Source: Ampullaceana balthica
Taxonomy: Eukaryota > Mollusca > Gastropoda > Lymnaeidae
Reading direction: 5' to 3'
NCBI GenBank assembly: GCA_944989445.1
Contig: CALYLW010000336.1
Span: 569,791-633,790, forward strand
Length of the DNA: 64,000 bases
Numbering within the stretch: the first letter of the stretch is position 1; each line of letters opens with the position of its first letter. Shown here in pieces: positions 1 through 10,736 of this stretch. A model generated the notes under the pieces. It made no database searches, was not told the origin of the DNA, and saw nothing but the letters and a program-made list of their open reading frames with translations. Made by a program: the position numbers and the translations under genes.

Positions 1-222
1 ATGAAGAATCTTAATTACCAGGCATGGATTTGCAGCACATTCTTGAGCACTCCCGTCTTCTAACACACTTCACGAGATATTTCGAAGCCATAAAATTTAT
101 CTGCAAACTCGCGCTTTAAATACGTTTTCAATTAACGTTTGGAAAATACTTTTTTTTTAAAATTTTGTAAATGCTTATATCTTCTGCAAGCGTAACCTTG
201 GGTCCATGAATGTTGTCCACAG

Positions 223-376
223 ATGGCTGCCGGATTTCCCCTATGGGTGTCTGTAGTCATCGTTGGCTCTGTTGGAACATTCTACACGGCCATTGGTGGA
301 ATGAAGAGTGTCGTGTGGACGGACGCCTTCCAGTGTCTGGTCATGTTTGCCGGAATCTTTGCTATGATTATCAAAG
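223..376 (+). CDS. Copy A exon 3
   Basis: 154-nt exon after a ttgtccacag acceptor and before a gtaagg donor. It codes the [12 protein letters not shown] helix followed by [16 protein letters not shown], a hallmark SLC5 stretch. The ATG at its first base is an internal Met (intron phase 0), not a start: the B and C copies have exons 1-2 upstream. Confidence 0.88.
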
Positions 377-3300
377 GTAAGGTGAGCTTAGTTATATTTT
401 TAAAACTATTGTTGATCACTCAAAGTAACAACTGTTTTGTGTTTTTGTAATCAGGTAGTATGGCTGTAGGCGGGTTGGACAAAGCGTGGAATATAGCGGA
501 AGCTGGCGAAAGAACGTCTTTTACTGTTTTCAATCCAGACCCAAGAACAAGACATACTTGGTGGAGTATCATCATAGGTGGAATGTTTGGATGGTAGGTG
601 GCTCACTTCAACTAGTAGGTGGCTCATTTCACCTGGCAGGTGGCTCACTTCACCTTACAGGTGGCTAATTACTTAGCTTGGTTCGTGGCTCACTTCCCCT
701 GGTAAGTGGCTCATTGTCCTGGCAGGATGGCCCAATTCACCTGGTAGATGGCTGACTTAACATATTAGATAGCTCATTTCATTTTTTAAGCTTTTTATTA
801 CGCTACACGTTAATTTCATTATCATTTCAACTGGTGGATCTTTCATCAATGCAGAAAGCGTATTGGTATTATACTGAATAAATCCTTTTTTTAAAATTAT
901 TTTCTATTGAAGACTATAAAAGTCGCAACCCAGAAAAATATAAAGAGTAAATAATACACACACACACAAAAATAGAGAATACCCATGATCTAAATATTCA
1001 TTCCATTCAAATTGTGTCTCCAGGTTTGGCAACATCTTCAATCAGTCCGCCACACAAAGGATTTGTTCCATGAAAACAATGAGGGCAGCCAAACTCAGCT
1101 ACGTCATCAACTGCTGCATATTGATCTGTTATGGAATACTTTTGTTTATTGTTGGTATGGTGATATACGCCTATTTTAACTTCATCAGATGTGATCCCTT
1201 TGACGTGAGTAATTCATTGGTAAAATTGCACCTTTAGAAGATCATGCAAATACTAAGTTGAAGGCCCTCATATATATTATAATTGTTACACAATGCTTTA
1301 ATGAAACGGCATGAAATGTTAGGATCAGCCATTATATGAATACCTCGAGTGTCAATTTTAAGTACCTGCTATTTGTTTGTGTGGTCTGAATACGTATGTG
1401 GCCGACAGATGTTAGGTGTCTGGTGTATGTACTTTGTCTGTATCTACTCTGACTTTTATGTTTGTATCTTTCCTAACTTTTGTGCCTGTATGTACTGTAA
1501 CTTTTATTTAATTATCTTCTGCAACTTTTATGTCTATATGTAATGTTATAACGTTTATGCCTGTGTCTACTTTGACTGTCATGTCTGTGTCTACTCTGAC
1601 TGTCATGTATGTGTCTACATTGACTGTCATGTATGTGTCTACTTTGACTGTCATGTATGTGTCTACTTTGACTGTCATGTCTGTGTCTACTTTGACTGTC
1701 ATGTCTGTGTCTACTTTGACTGTCATGTCTGTGTCTACTTTGACTGTCATGTATGTGTCTACTTTGACTGTCATGTCTGTGTCTACTTTGACGTCATGTC
1801 TGTGTCTACTTTGACCGTCATGTCTGTGTCTACTTTGACTGTCATGTCTGTGTCTACTTTGAATGTCATGTTTGTGTCTACTTTGACTGTCATGTCTGTG
1901 TCTACTTTGACTGTCATGTCTGTGTCTACTTTGACTGTCATGTCTGTGTCTACTTTGACTGTCATGTCTGTGTCTACTTTGACTGTCATGTCTGTGTCTA
2001 CTTTGACTGTCATGTCTGTGTCTACTTTGACTGTCATGTCTGTGTCTACTTTGACTGTCATGTCTGTGTCTACTTTGACTGTCATGTCTGTGTCTACTTT
2101 GACTGTCATGTCTGTGTCTACTTTGACTGTCATGTCTGTGTCTACTTTGACTGTCATGTCTGTGTCTACAGTGACTCTAACATTATTGTATCTACTATGA
2201 CCTTTATGTCTGTAGCTAATGTGGCTATACTTGCTTTGATCACGTATCAAGTTCTGGCCAAAATTTTCAGTCTGGCTCCATAACCAACAGAAATCAATTG
2301 GCCCCTTACTTTGTGCTGCACAGTTTGGGAGACATACCGGGAATGGCTGGCATCTACATGTCAACATTGTTCAGCGGGGCCCTGAGTACCCTGTCATCAG
2401 GTATACCGAAGTCATGCTTATCTTTTTCTTAGGAGCTGAAAGTAGAAAAACTTTTCATAATCTTACACATTTATTTGACCCGTCAAATGATTGGTATTTA
2501 TAATACATTTTATGTCAACCCCTGGTATGTTCACCCACGATATGTTAGCCCTAGGTAATTAAACCCCACTCCCTCGGTATAATGTTAACTCGCGGACAAA
2601 GAATATGCCTACATTGCACGGGGTTATACTTGTACTCGGTGGCGTACGTGTGGGCATTTATCGGAATTTTTACAATTTTCATTACATAATGCATTTTCGT
2701 TGAGTAGCTTTAGTAGAAGGAAAGCTCACGCATATCTGCCATACAGTTTGGTGCACAGGAAACAATCCAGAATCCTAAATAATACTGAAAACTTTGAAAA
2801 TAGGTGATTCTTATCTCTGCTGTGTGTATTCCTCTGCTGTATCCTAAGTCATAGACCCATTGGGTATCTGGCCTTAAATATTGATAAATAGTTAAACGTG
2901 TATTCAAAACTTAAAACTTTTCAAGATTACATACGAAAATATATTGATATCCTAATAAGACGTATTAAAGATATATATTCTGTAAACAGGTATCAACGCA
3001 CTAGCGGCCAATACTGTTGAGGACTTTCTGAAGACGCCACTGAGTCGTTTGACTGAGAGCAGGGCGACGCTTATCACCAAACTTATCTCTACCATTTATG
3101 GTGTTCTCATTGTTGGACTGGCCTACGCCGTTCATCGCATCCAAGGGCCGGTCACTCAGATGGCCCAGTCTGTATTTGGCGCCTGTGGGGGTCCCATAGT
3201 TGGAGTTTTCCTGTTGGGAGCCATCGTCCCTTGGGGTAACAAGTATGGGGCACTTATGGGTGGAGGTGTGGCTATTCTATTCAACATATGGATATGTGTC

Positions 3301-3762
3301 TGCAACCAATTCTACGGAAGGAAAGCCCCGATGCTTCCGTCACCATCAACTGACATGTGTTTCGGAAACAATTCTGATGTGTTTAATGCAGAAAACACGA
3401 CGAGCATCTATACAGCGGTCATAAACTCGACCACATCCACACCACAACTCGGCAGTAGTTATACTTTTTTTCTTTATGACATTTCCTATGAGTGGTATGG
3501 ATTTATAGGCACGTGTGTTAGTTTAACTCTCGGAGTAGCTATTAGCTATTGCACTAGAAACTCTTTTAAATCCAGTGTCGATCCCAAGTTAATTTTTCCA
3601 TTTCTTCGAAAGGTTTGGTCCTTACCTGATGTTCATCAAGCGGACACAGATGTGTCAAATGTCAAAACAAATGAAGCTTTGAAACTAAACAATTTATTGA
3701 TGGAAAATTTTATGAAGAAATCTTACACCTTAACCATAAATACAATTGAAACAAACCAATAA
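223..3762 (+). CDS. SLC5-family Na+/solute symporter, copy A (exons 3-7; 5' part outside window)
   Basis: Spliced gene 223-376, 455-593, 1024-1204, 2271-2400, 2990-3762, all with GT/AG junctions and compatible phases; exons 1-2 must lie left of the window. The product aligns by eye along SMCT/SMVT-type SLC5 transporters: the [13 protein letters not shown] block in exon 3, [14 protein letters not shown] in exon 4, a transmembrane segment and a RCDPFD loop in exon 5, [19 protein letters not shown] across exons 6/7 (the conserved sodium-site helix region), then hydrophobic helices. Exon 7 carries an extracellular loop with N-glycosylation sequons (NNS, NTT, NST), a final helix and a cytosolic tail ending NTIETNQ. 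Family role: plasma-membrane sodium-driven uptake of small carboxylates or vitamins; the substrate cannot be read from sequence. All exons are open, so it looks functional. First of at least three tandem copies. Confidence 0.88.
455..593 (+). CDS. Copy A exon 4
   Basis: 139-nt exon from acceptor tcag to donor atg|gtaggt. It codes a [13 protein letters not shown] loop and [17 protein letters not shown]. The donor is the first unit of a 21-bp minisatellite that continues into the intron. Confidence 0.87.
594..790 (+). repeat. 21-bp minisatellite starting at exon 4 donor (copy A, about 8 degenerate units)
   Basis: Units of the form ggtggctcacttcacctggta begin immediately at the 5' splice site (gtaggtggctcac). 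About eight diverged copies run to about 790. The paralogous introns have about 4 (B) and about 30 (C) units. Confidence 0.85.
1024..1204 (+). CDS. Copy A exon 5
   Basis: 181-nt exon from tctccag to gac|gtgagt. It codes [19 protein letters not shown], a transmembrane helix ([13 protein letters not shown]) and FIRCDPFD, matching the NQSQVQRY and CDP landmarks of SMCT proteins. Confidence 0.87.
1555..2180 (+). repeat. 24-bp minisatellite in intron 5 of copy A (about 26 units)
   Basis: Unit atgtctgtgtctactttgac plus tgtc, repeated about 26 times with few mismatches, one short unit near 1790. Because 24 is divisible by three, long open frames appear on both strands (MSVSTLTV and MTVKVDTD repeats); they are by-products. 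Degenerate seeds of the same repeat lie at the same intron position in copies B (25155-25370) and C (56490-56580). Confidence 0.93.
2271..2400 (+). CDS. Copy A exon 6
   Basis: 130-nt exon from aaattttcag to tcatcag|gtatac. It codes [20 protein letters not shown] and the helix [12 protein letters not shown]. It ends in phase 1, completed by exon 7. Confidence 0.87.
2990..3762 (+). CDS. Copy A exon 7 (terminal)
   Basis: Starts after tgtaaacag and runs to a TAA at 3760-3762. It codes [20 protein letters not shown], several membrane helices including [20 protein letters not shown], a glycosylation-rich loop and the C-terminal tail. Paralogous exons: 31023-31804 and 61299-62071. Confidence 0.9.
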
Positions 3763-4616
3763 TTTCGTTTAAAAACAAACAGTCACTAGTGTTTGTATGA
3801 AAGCAGTAATCTAAGTTCTATGATGAAATGAAAACAAATTTGCAGCATTCTGTTGTTCTTTTTAATAACAAAAATGTTTATACGAATCTTTAAGTTAAAA
3901 ATGTAAGTATTAAAAGATTGACTGTTTCCTTTAATATTAAGAGAAAACTTGAAAGGTGCAAACGGTCTTCGCTGTAAAAATAGCCACTTTACCTAAATTA
4001 AAGGGTGGTAGGGAGCCTTTGTTTGTGGCCTATACCCAAGATGGGACGACAGGTGATCATGATTATGATTGTGACTGGATAGCTGAAACTAATATTTTAC
4101 ACCACATTCTGTCTGTTAGTCAAAACCAATATTTAAAACAAGACATTCAATGCCACAAATGGAGAGCCAATTTTCAGTTATTATTTCAATTTTTTTTTCA
4201 AATTTCGGCAACGAACAGTTCATGAAAATATATGTACCAGGTAGTTACTTGAATTTTATCTGAAAATTAGAAATGGGAAGAGTTGCGTGAGAACAACGGG
4301 GGGGGGGATGAGAGGTGGTGTGGAATACCTACATCGGGAGCAAATTTAAAAGGTTCATTTTACCATTGAAAATACATGTTATCTTGAGCAATTCAGGTTC
4401 TTGCGACAGCTCTAGTAATGACCAGCATTGTTTTATTAGTATTACAATTGTCCAAGAGTAGCTTTTTTTCATTAATTATTTTTTATTGCTTCGTTCCAAG
4501 TTGGGAGGTTACTGTTTGCTAGGACTTGAATGATGAATGATCTTTGACTCTTATAAACAGTTCAAAAATAATAAAATAATGGGGTGAGACTGAAACCAGG
4601 CTTTTAAATTAGTAAA
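3763..4616. other. 3' flank of copy A, no gene recognised
   Basis: Closely matched by 31805-32640 after copy B, less by 62072-62800 after copy C. It probably holds the 3' UTR. A short open frame at 3956-4225 is not preserved after copy C, so I do not call it a gene. Confidence 0.5.
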
Positions 4617-4924
4617 TGTATAACATATAAACAGGGTATTAGTTAGCCTGACAGGACGTAACACAACAGCGAACGTTCCGGCAAAGAGCCTTCCTCAACG
4701 AACAAATAGTTCACAAATAAAACGAGTATAACGAAAGAAAAAAAAACTTAGCTGCGTTGAAATCCAATTAATCCCGTAGAGATGATTACTGGATTAATTG
4801 GATTTCAACGCAGCTTTTTTTTTCTTTCGTTATACTCGTTTTATTTGTGTACTATTTGTTCGTTGAGGAAGGCTCTTTGCCGAAACGTTCGCTGTTGTGT
4901 TACGTCCTGTTTATATGTTATACA
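4617..4924. mobile_element. Fold-back (long inverted repeat) element, only in A-B intergenic
   Basis: Ends tgtataacatataaacagg and cctgtttatatgttataca. The arms are near-perfect inverted repeats up to a 16-base loop (4775-4790), e.g. gcgttgaaatccaattaatc against its complement. It is absent at the paralogous place after copy B (near 32640), and ttcaaaaataat occurs on both sides (4561-4572, 4925-4936), like a long target duplication. The arm contains gaggaaggctctttgccgaa; a related sequence lies near 60206. Confidence 0.75.
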
Positions 4925-5608
4925 TTCAAAAATAATATCGTTGTTACATACCTTGAAACCAATTCACTCAGACACTCAGTTTACTCAGCACTTGTACCTG
5001 GTTTGTTTCGTACAATCAGTAGTTATAACTTTTCTTGAAATAACAAGTAGAGTTAATAGTAAGCATTGTTGTTATATAGTGTCCTCATTAACATAAATAT
5101 AAACATACACTGTATAGAATTCCCACGGAAAGGGTGTGAAAATTGTAGGAATTATTTAAAATGTGAAGATGTGAGCCGATACATTTAGCACAAATTTCGT
5201 TTACAGCTTGCCAGTAATGATGAAAACATGTTGCATTGTTGGATGTTTGGTACTGGAGGTATGAGATCTTCTTTTTTTTTAAATCTCGTCCTTAACTTTG
5301 GTTAGTTACATATTTTTATGGTGTGTGTCCTAACTTATTAAGTTTATTAGAAAGCAAGATGGTATGACTAAATAACATTTATTTACTTGCTGAAGGTGGC
5401 GTATTCTTTTTCGAACATTTACTTTATTAACGTTTATTTTATTCTAGAAATGTATGTGTTCTCTAGTATTGTATCTTAAGTCCGAACAGACTCAAAAATT
5501 ATTTTTGTTATAATAAAAACTTTGAAATAAAACCTCTGAGAATGCTAACAAGGTGGCGGCCGAGAAGAGACATCAGATTCAGTGATGCAAGTCGATACCG
5601 TGACGAGG

Positions 5609-5890
5609 CAATGCACATTGGCATTCGGTTTGTTATATACAAAGTGATACGACACAATATCGCGGAAATGCACATTGGCAATCGGTTTGTTGTATACATA
5701 GTGATACGACACAAGGGCGGGGCAATGCACATTGACAGTCGGTTTGTTGTATACAAAGTGATACGACACAATATCGGGGAAATGCACATTAGCAATCGGT
5801 TTGTTGTATACAAAGTGATACGACACAAGGGCGGGGCAATGCACATTGACAGTCGGTTTGTTGTATACAAAGTGATACGACACAAGCATT
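5609..5890 (+). repeat. 57-bp tandem repeat, 5 units (A downstream)
   Basis: Unit starts aatgcacattgacagtcggt and ends gtgatacgacacaagggcgg. Starts at 5609, 5666, 5723, 5780, 5837. Paralogous blocks have four units (38366-38593) and one unit (63496-63552). 57 is a multiple of 3, so the block stays open on both strands. Confidence 0.9.
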
Positions 5891-5971
5891 CGTTTATCTC
5901 TCATAGACTTGGGACTCAACTCTTAGTATGCCACGTATTACACACGCCAGCGGAAGAAAAATAATATAGTA

Positions 5972-6506
5972 CAGTTGTACCTCGAAATACGAAATTAATC
6001 CGTTCGGTGTAGATTTTCTTATCTTGGATCTTTCGTATCTCGAACAAAGATTTACATGTAAAATACTTAATTCGTTCCAAGCCACACAGAAACAAGACTA
6101 AAAATGGAAAAATATCAATGTAAACTATAGAAAAACTAAGTACGATTCTTCAATCCTTAAAAGTACACATTTTAATGAAACAATGATATTTGTACAAATG
6201 TGAACTTTTACCTTTCGAGTGATACGATTAATTATTAATTTCGTTGAAGCCATGGCCATAAAAATAAGCTTTTCCAAAGATTTCACGAATATATTATCGA
6301 ATGTAGGACACCAATACCAAACACAGTAAATAAAACATGCATGACACGCACGAAGACCTTGCTGCGACACAGCAATATGGCAGGAATTGACATATTGCAG
6401 TGCAGAACTGTTAGTGGCACGTTGATTGACGTCACGTTATTTCCAATCTTGTCAGCTGTGCGTTTTTTCGTGTCTTGTATTTTTTCATATTGTGGAGCAA
6501 AACATT
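5972..6506. mobile_element. TA-flanked MITE (mariner-like), 3' part lost in A
   Basis: Begins TA|CAGTTGTACCTCGAAATACG. The paralogue at 38672-39333 is complete and ends GAGCAACCACTG|TA. Here it is broken at about 6506 by the CR1/Jockey-type insertion. Confidence 0.65.
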
Positions 6507-6585
6507 GAGGTTATTAAAAGAACTAAGCAATTAACTGTCCCCAATCCTTGTAGTTCTCGTTCAAGCCTCTCTAAACCAGGGTAAA

Positions 6586-7170
6586 GTGTCCCAGGATTGG
6601 AAATTAGCTAACGTGACTCCACTCTTTAAGAAAGGGGATAAATCAGACCCTGGTAATTACAGACCTGCATCACTTACTAGTATCATCTGTAAATTACTAG
6701 AACACATAATGTATAGTAGAATAGTTAACCACCTTGACAAATATAATGCCCTATGCCCACATCAACACGGCTTTAGAAAAAACCGATCATGTGAAACACA
6801 ATTAATAGGTTTAATAGATGAACTATCAAAAGGCTTAGACATAAATGATCAAATAGATACAATATTACTAGACTTCTCAAAAGCATTTGACAAAGTTCAC
6901 CACCTTAGTTTACTTAAAAAACTTAACTACTTTGGAATCTCAGGTTCCTTACGTCACTGGATCCAAGACTTCCTTTTGGGCAGGGAGCAAACTGTAATAA
7001 TTAATGTATCTAAATCTGCACCAATAAAGGTCAATTCAGGAGTTCCACAAGGAACTGTGCTAGGTCCCTTACTCTTTTTAATATATATAAATGATTTACC
7101 CAACAACATCTCAACAGGAACAAAAGTTAGGTTATTTGCTGATGATTGTATAATCTATAAAAACAATTAA
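6586..7170 (+). pseudogene. Reverse transcriptase fragment (CR1/Jockey type)
   Basis: Non-LTR reverse transcriptase with palm motif A (LLDFSKAFDKVHH), motif B (GVPQGTVLGPLLF) and the catalytic motif C (LFADDCIIY). Fingers region NVTPLFKKGDKSDPGNYRP is typical. The ATG at 6586 is simply the first in frame; the coding region is 5' truncated. After 7170 the frame is lost for about 370 bases and resumes at 7540, so the protein is broken. Best matches by eye are 'mobile element jockey'-type proteins of marine invertebrates; the exact clade is unresolved. Confidence 0.85.
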
Positions 7171-7539
7171 ATCAGAACAAGATGGCAAAATTCTACAAAA
7201 AGACCTAGATGAATTGATAGAATATGTAGTAATTTTACAAAAAGACCTAGATGAATTGATATAATACAAAACTAACTGGAGTATGAGTTTCCACCCAGAA
7301 AAGTGTCAACTGTTAAGAGTAACAAAGAAAAAGAAATAAATAAATTCTAAATATTTCATTTTTGGAAAGGAACTAACCCAAACTAAAGATGGAAAATACT
7401 TAGAAGTCATAATAACTGAAAAATTATCATGGAATCCCCATGTCAATGAAGTTATTAAAAAATCAAACAAAACTTAGGCTTTATAAAAAGAAACCTTTAC
7501 AAATGTAATAAAGATATAAAACTAAAATGCTGTCTCACT

Positions 7540-7974
7540 TTGGTGAGACCTGTACTAGAATATGCATCTTCTGTATGGGACCCATCCACCAAAGAAAACA
7601 TTGATAAACTAGAACAAATCCAAAAAAGAGCTGCCAGATTCATTACTGGAGAATATTCAAAACTGACTAGAATAACACCATTAGTTAAATCATTAAACCT
7701 TGAAACACTAGAGGATAGAAGAACCAAGAGTAAAGTAGTAATCATACATAAAGCAATTCACTATAATTTAGAAATACAACCCAAAGATAACTTAATACAA
7801 CCCTCAGATAGACATAAGGTTAAAAACACCTTTCTTATTCCGTATGCAAGAACAAACACATACAAATTTTCGTTTTTCCCGTCCGGAATTCGGGTGTGGA
7901 ATGGGTTGCCTGAAGAAACCAGGAAAGCCATCACTTTATCAACATTTAAAACTCTAAAAAGAATGCTGGACTAA
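7540..7974 (+). pseudogene. C-terminal part of the CR1/Jockey-type polymerase
   Basis: Continues the element after the damaged segment. It contains VRPVLEYASSVWDPSTKENI, LEQIQKRAARFI and FFPSGIRVWNGLPEE, the usual C-terminal block downstream of the reverse transcriptase in this retrotransposon class. It ends at a stop about 60 bp before the 3' tail. Confidence 0.82.
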
Positions 7975-8052
7975 ACGCAAACCATAGATAAGCGTAGGAC
8001 GCAATAATCTTCTGTATAGAAGGAGCGTCTGAAACAGATAAGATAAGATAGG

Positions 8053-9428
8053 TAATTATTTTGTAAGCCTACTACAGCAGAGAGCATATAATCAATACGA
8101 TTGCTACAATACAATGGCCAGGTGTGAATGATTCACTCGCTATGCATCTACAGGAAATAGCTGTGTCATATTCTGGGGCTAACTAAATTCTTTGAAACGT
8201 AATGAAGTTAAGAATATACTTTAAGTAAGCATTTCTCTTCTGTCTCAAGAATAGCAGCCATGCAATGTGTATCATTGTCTCGAGCCAAAATATTATTGAT
8301 TGGTAATTTGACAATTAACGGGGCGATCATGTTGTAAAACCGATCGATCAAATAAACAGGTAATTCTCTTGGTGGATGGCCAGTTTTGAACAGTTTAAAT
8401 CCATGACACATAACCCTAACACAAGATATCAACAAATTGTTCGTCAATAAACACTTTCATTTCTAGAAAAGCGTCCCAACCGATAAACAAATCAGGTTGC
8501 AGCAACAAGTAAATACTCCATGGCTGTGTGCCACAAATTCCCCGATTCCACATTTGACTACGGAACATCGGTTACTAAAATATATACAAGAACTTCAGAC
8601 CAGTTCGTTTCGTAGACAAATTATGTATTCATGGCATTGAATACAGTGGTACCTCGAGATACGAAAATAATCCGTTCCTGGGTGGCTTTCATTTCTTGGA
8701 TTTTTTGTATGTCGAACTCAGTTTTACATGTAAAATACCTAACCGTTTAAAGACACACGAAAACAGCACTAAAAGTTGAAAATAGCATTTTTTGTTCTTT
8801 AAATTTTTAATGCGACCTGTTTACAGAAATGTGACCTTATAGTAATGTCTAAACGTTCTAGATATAATCCAAACTTTACTCTCACATGTACCCGACACCA
8901 ACAAAATCCACGGACTAATAGTGCGTTTATAGAAATAAATTTTAATTTTATTTGTTGATTTTTACGAGTGGCTATATTCATTGAAACTATTTTAAGATGA
9001 TGTGTTGGAATGTGACATTTTAAAAAAAATAACCCTCCTTCTTAGAGAAATGTTAATTTCAACCAAAACTAGAGTCACAAGTCACTATTAGGCACTAGAG
9101 ACAACCACTCAAACAATTGGCGGCGAGGCGTGAAAAGCTAGTTTACAAAATTTACATAAAAGTAACGTGATTTTATCCTAATTAGAATCCAAATTAGTGT
9201 TACACAACTGAATACTTTTTAATTTCCCTATACAGTGGCATTGCGAGAGAGGGGGTGGGGGCAAAGAAGGGGGGGGGGAATGCCCCAGTACGGTACATTC
9301 CTCTTCGTAAATTAACTTCTAAGAATGAAACTTGTAAAAGAAAGTTGAGCTTTTTAGCAAAATAAAATAAAAAACCAAATAAGAACTTAATTTCTTTTTT
9401 TAAATAAAGGAACTAAATTATTAAAATA
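8053..9428. other. Intergenic, shared with 39340-41372; no gene recognised
   Basis: Collinear with the B-C segment. A truncated TA-flanked MITE starts at 8644 (CAGTGGTACCTCGAG); its complete paralogue is 39919-40722. A single CAGTGGCAT end followed by G-runs near 9234 looks like one terminus of a hAT-type repeat with no partner. Confidence 0.4.
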
Positions 9429-9723
9429 CTAGACGGCCCGTGATGTAGCATACGCCGCAGACTTGCTCATACATTTTGCAAAAAAAAAGGGGGGGGGGAG
9501 AACGGACACAAACAGCAGCAAGAAGAAAAACGCGAGTGAACGTTGGGGGGGGGGACCGCCGACACATTTTTGGTCTCGAGACATGCGCACTGTGGTTGAG
9601 CCCCACCCCTGCACCAACCATAAAAAGTGATTGGTCGACCCTATCGAGTGTCATTCGTCATGCTTGCTTGCTCGCATCTTGTGCTTGTTCTTGTCCTAAT
9701 ATTTGGTGAATTATGTATATAGA
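9429..9723 (-). mobile_element. Short non-autonomous Helitron
   Basis: Reverse-strand element with 5' TCTATATACATAATTCACC and 3' end ...CTAG, inserted between A (9428) and T (9724). The GCGGCGTATGCTAC stretch near the 3' end resembles the Helitron at 12138-12660. Paralogue at 41373-41676. No Rep/helicase coding. Confidence 0.7.
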
Positions 9724-10736
9724 TGAGAACGTTTCTACTACCAAAACTCCACATTCCATATTGTATATAAATTCTTCGGATACTAATGTTAATGAACTGA
9801 AAAACCTTGAGAGTCGTATGAGAATGCATCAACTATCAACTGATCTGTTGTTAGCTTAATCGATTCTTCAAATTTGACAGACGCCCATGCTGAAGATGGG
9901 AAAATTACTGTACCAGGTCAATATCAAAGATGAGTCAATCGAATGTTCTGGACAGCACTTTGTTGGGGAGGATAATTCTTCATTGCTAATTAACTTCTAA
10001 AAATATAAAAAACTGTAAAGTAAAGTTTATTTAAATAAAAGAAAGGCCGAAGTAAAAATTAATCAAAGGAATGAATGAACTATCATAACATATGTGAATG
10101 TTTCCGACCCCAAAACTTCAAACTCCATATTGTATATAAATTATTCTGATAAAAATGCTACTGAACTGAAAAACCAAGAGGCTGAAGTAGTATTAGAACA
10201 TCATACCACTGTGCTGGTACTTATAACTGATTCAAGTTTGTCAGCCGCTCATCTTGTAGTTGGAGAAGCGAAAATAAATAGTTGTATCCGCTGAATGCCA
10301 ACAACCAATAAAATGTCAACAACATACATGGACTTAATCGATGTAAATAAATTGCCCGTACTTACAGATGAAAAGTATCAATTAATATGTGCAGGAGATT
10401 GAGAGGGTGTCCAACATATTAACACTAATTTCTCCAAATTGGACACTGATCTTTATCAAGGATTTTATCGTAAGTAAAGAACTGTAAAATAAAATTGCTG
10501 GCATAATTAAAGGAATATTCTTCTTCTAAAGCTGGAGTGGCAAGACATGTGGTAACTAAGATCCATTTTAAAATAGATATAATTTTTTTTTGAGAGGCGT
10601 TTTGAAGTACTATTGTCATTAACAATGGCATGGAAATAACTATTAATCCTTGTCACATAAATTGTATGCGTGCCACAATGAAAACACAGATAAGATGCAT
10701 GCGGCTCGAGGGCTGCGGTTTGCCACCGTTCTTATG
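9724..10736. other. Decayed sequence with an internal duplication; not recognised
   Basis: About 70 bp containing ccatattgtatataaatt is repeated about 370 bp apart (9750s and 10120s). Short frames are interrupted. Shared with 41677-42634. Confidence 0.35.

Larger units (their letters stand above)
6507..8052 (+). mobile_element. 5'-truncated CR1/Jockey-type non-LTR retrotransposon
   Basis: Present in A-B intergenic but absent from the paralogous B-C segment (near 39210-39340), so both junctions are visible. It holds reverse transcriptase frames and ends in a short (GATAA)n tail at 8034-8051, as expected for this class. Insertion removed about 130 bp of the flanking MITE. It is younger than the segmental duplication, or was lost from B-C. 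Confidence 0.82.

Noticed and set aside
223..225. ATG at the first base of exon 3 as a gene start
   Set aside because: It follows a splice acceptor, and copies B and C have two coding exons upstream in frame.
451..648. Minus-strand frames over exon 4 (MSHLPGE...)
   Set aside because: Shadow of the exon and of the minisatellite.
1508..2367. Long open frames with MSVSTLTV / MTVKVDTD repeats
   Set aside because: They come from the intronic 24-bp minisatellite (period divisible by 3) and are open on both strands; no splice or start support.
3956..4225. Open frame after copy A (MQTVFAVKIATLPKL...), paralogue at 31995
   Set aside because: Ends differ between paralogues and it is missing after copy C; most likely 3' UTR or spacer.
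5542..5964. CRISPR-like array at the 57-bp repeats
   Set aside because: Direct tandem repeats without spacers in a eukaryotic genome; a minisatellite.
8208..8530. Minus-strand stretch faintly like a retropepsin end (LFIGWDAFLEMKVFID)
   Set aside because: Too short and degenerate; no catalytic motif; left as unrecognised.
9476..9709. G-run rich frames at 9476 and 41373
   Set aside because: Inside a short Helitron; low complexity, no homology seen.
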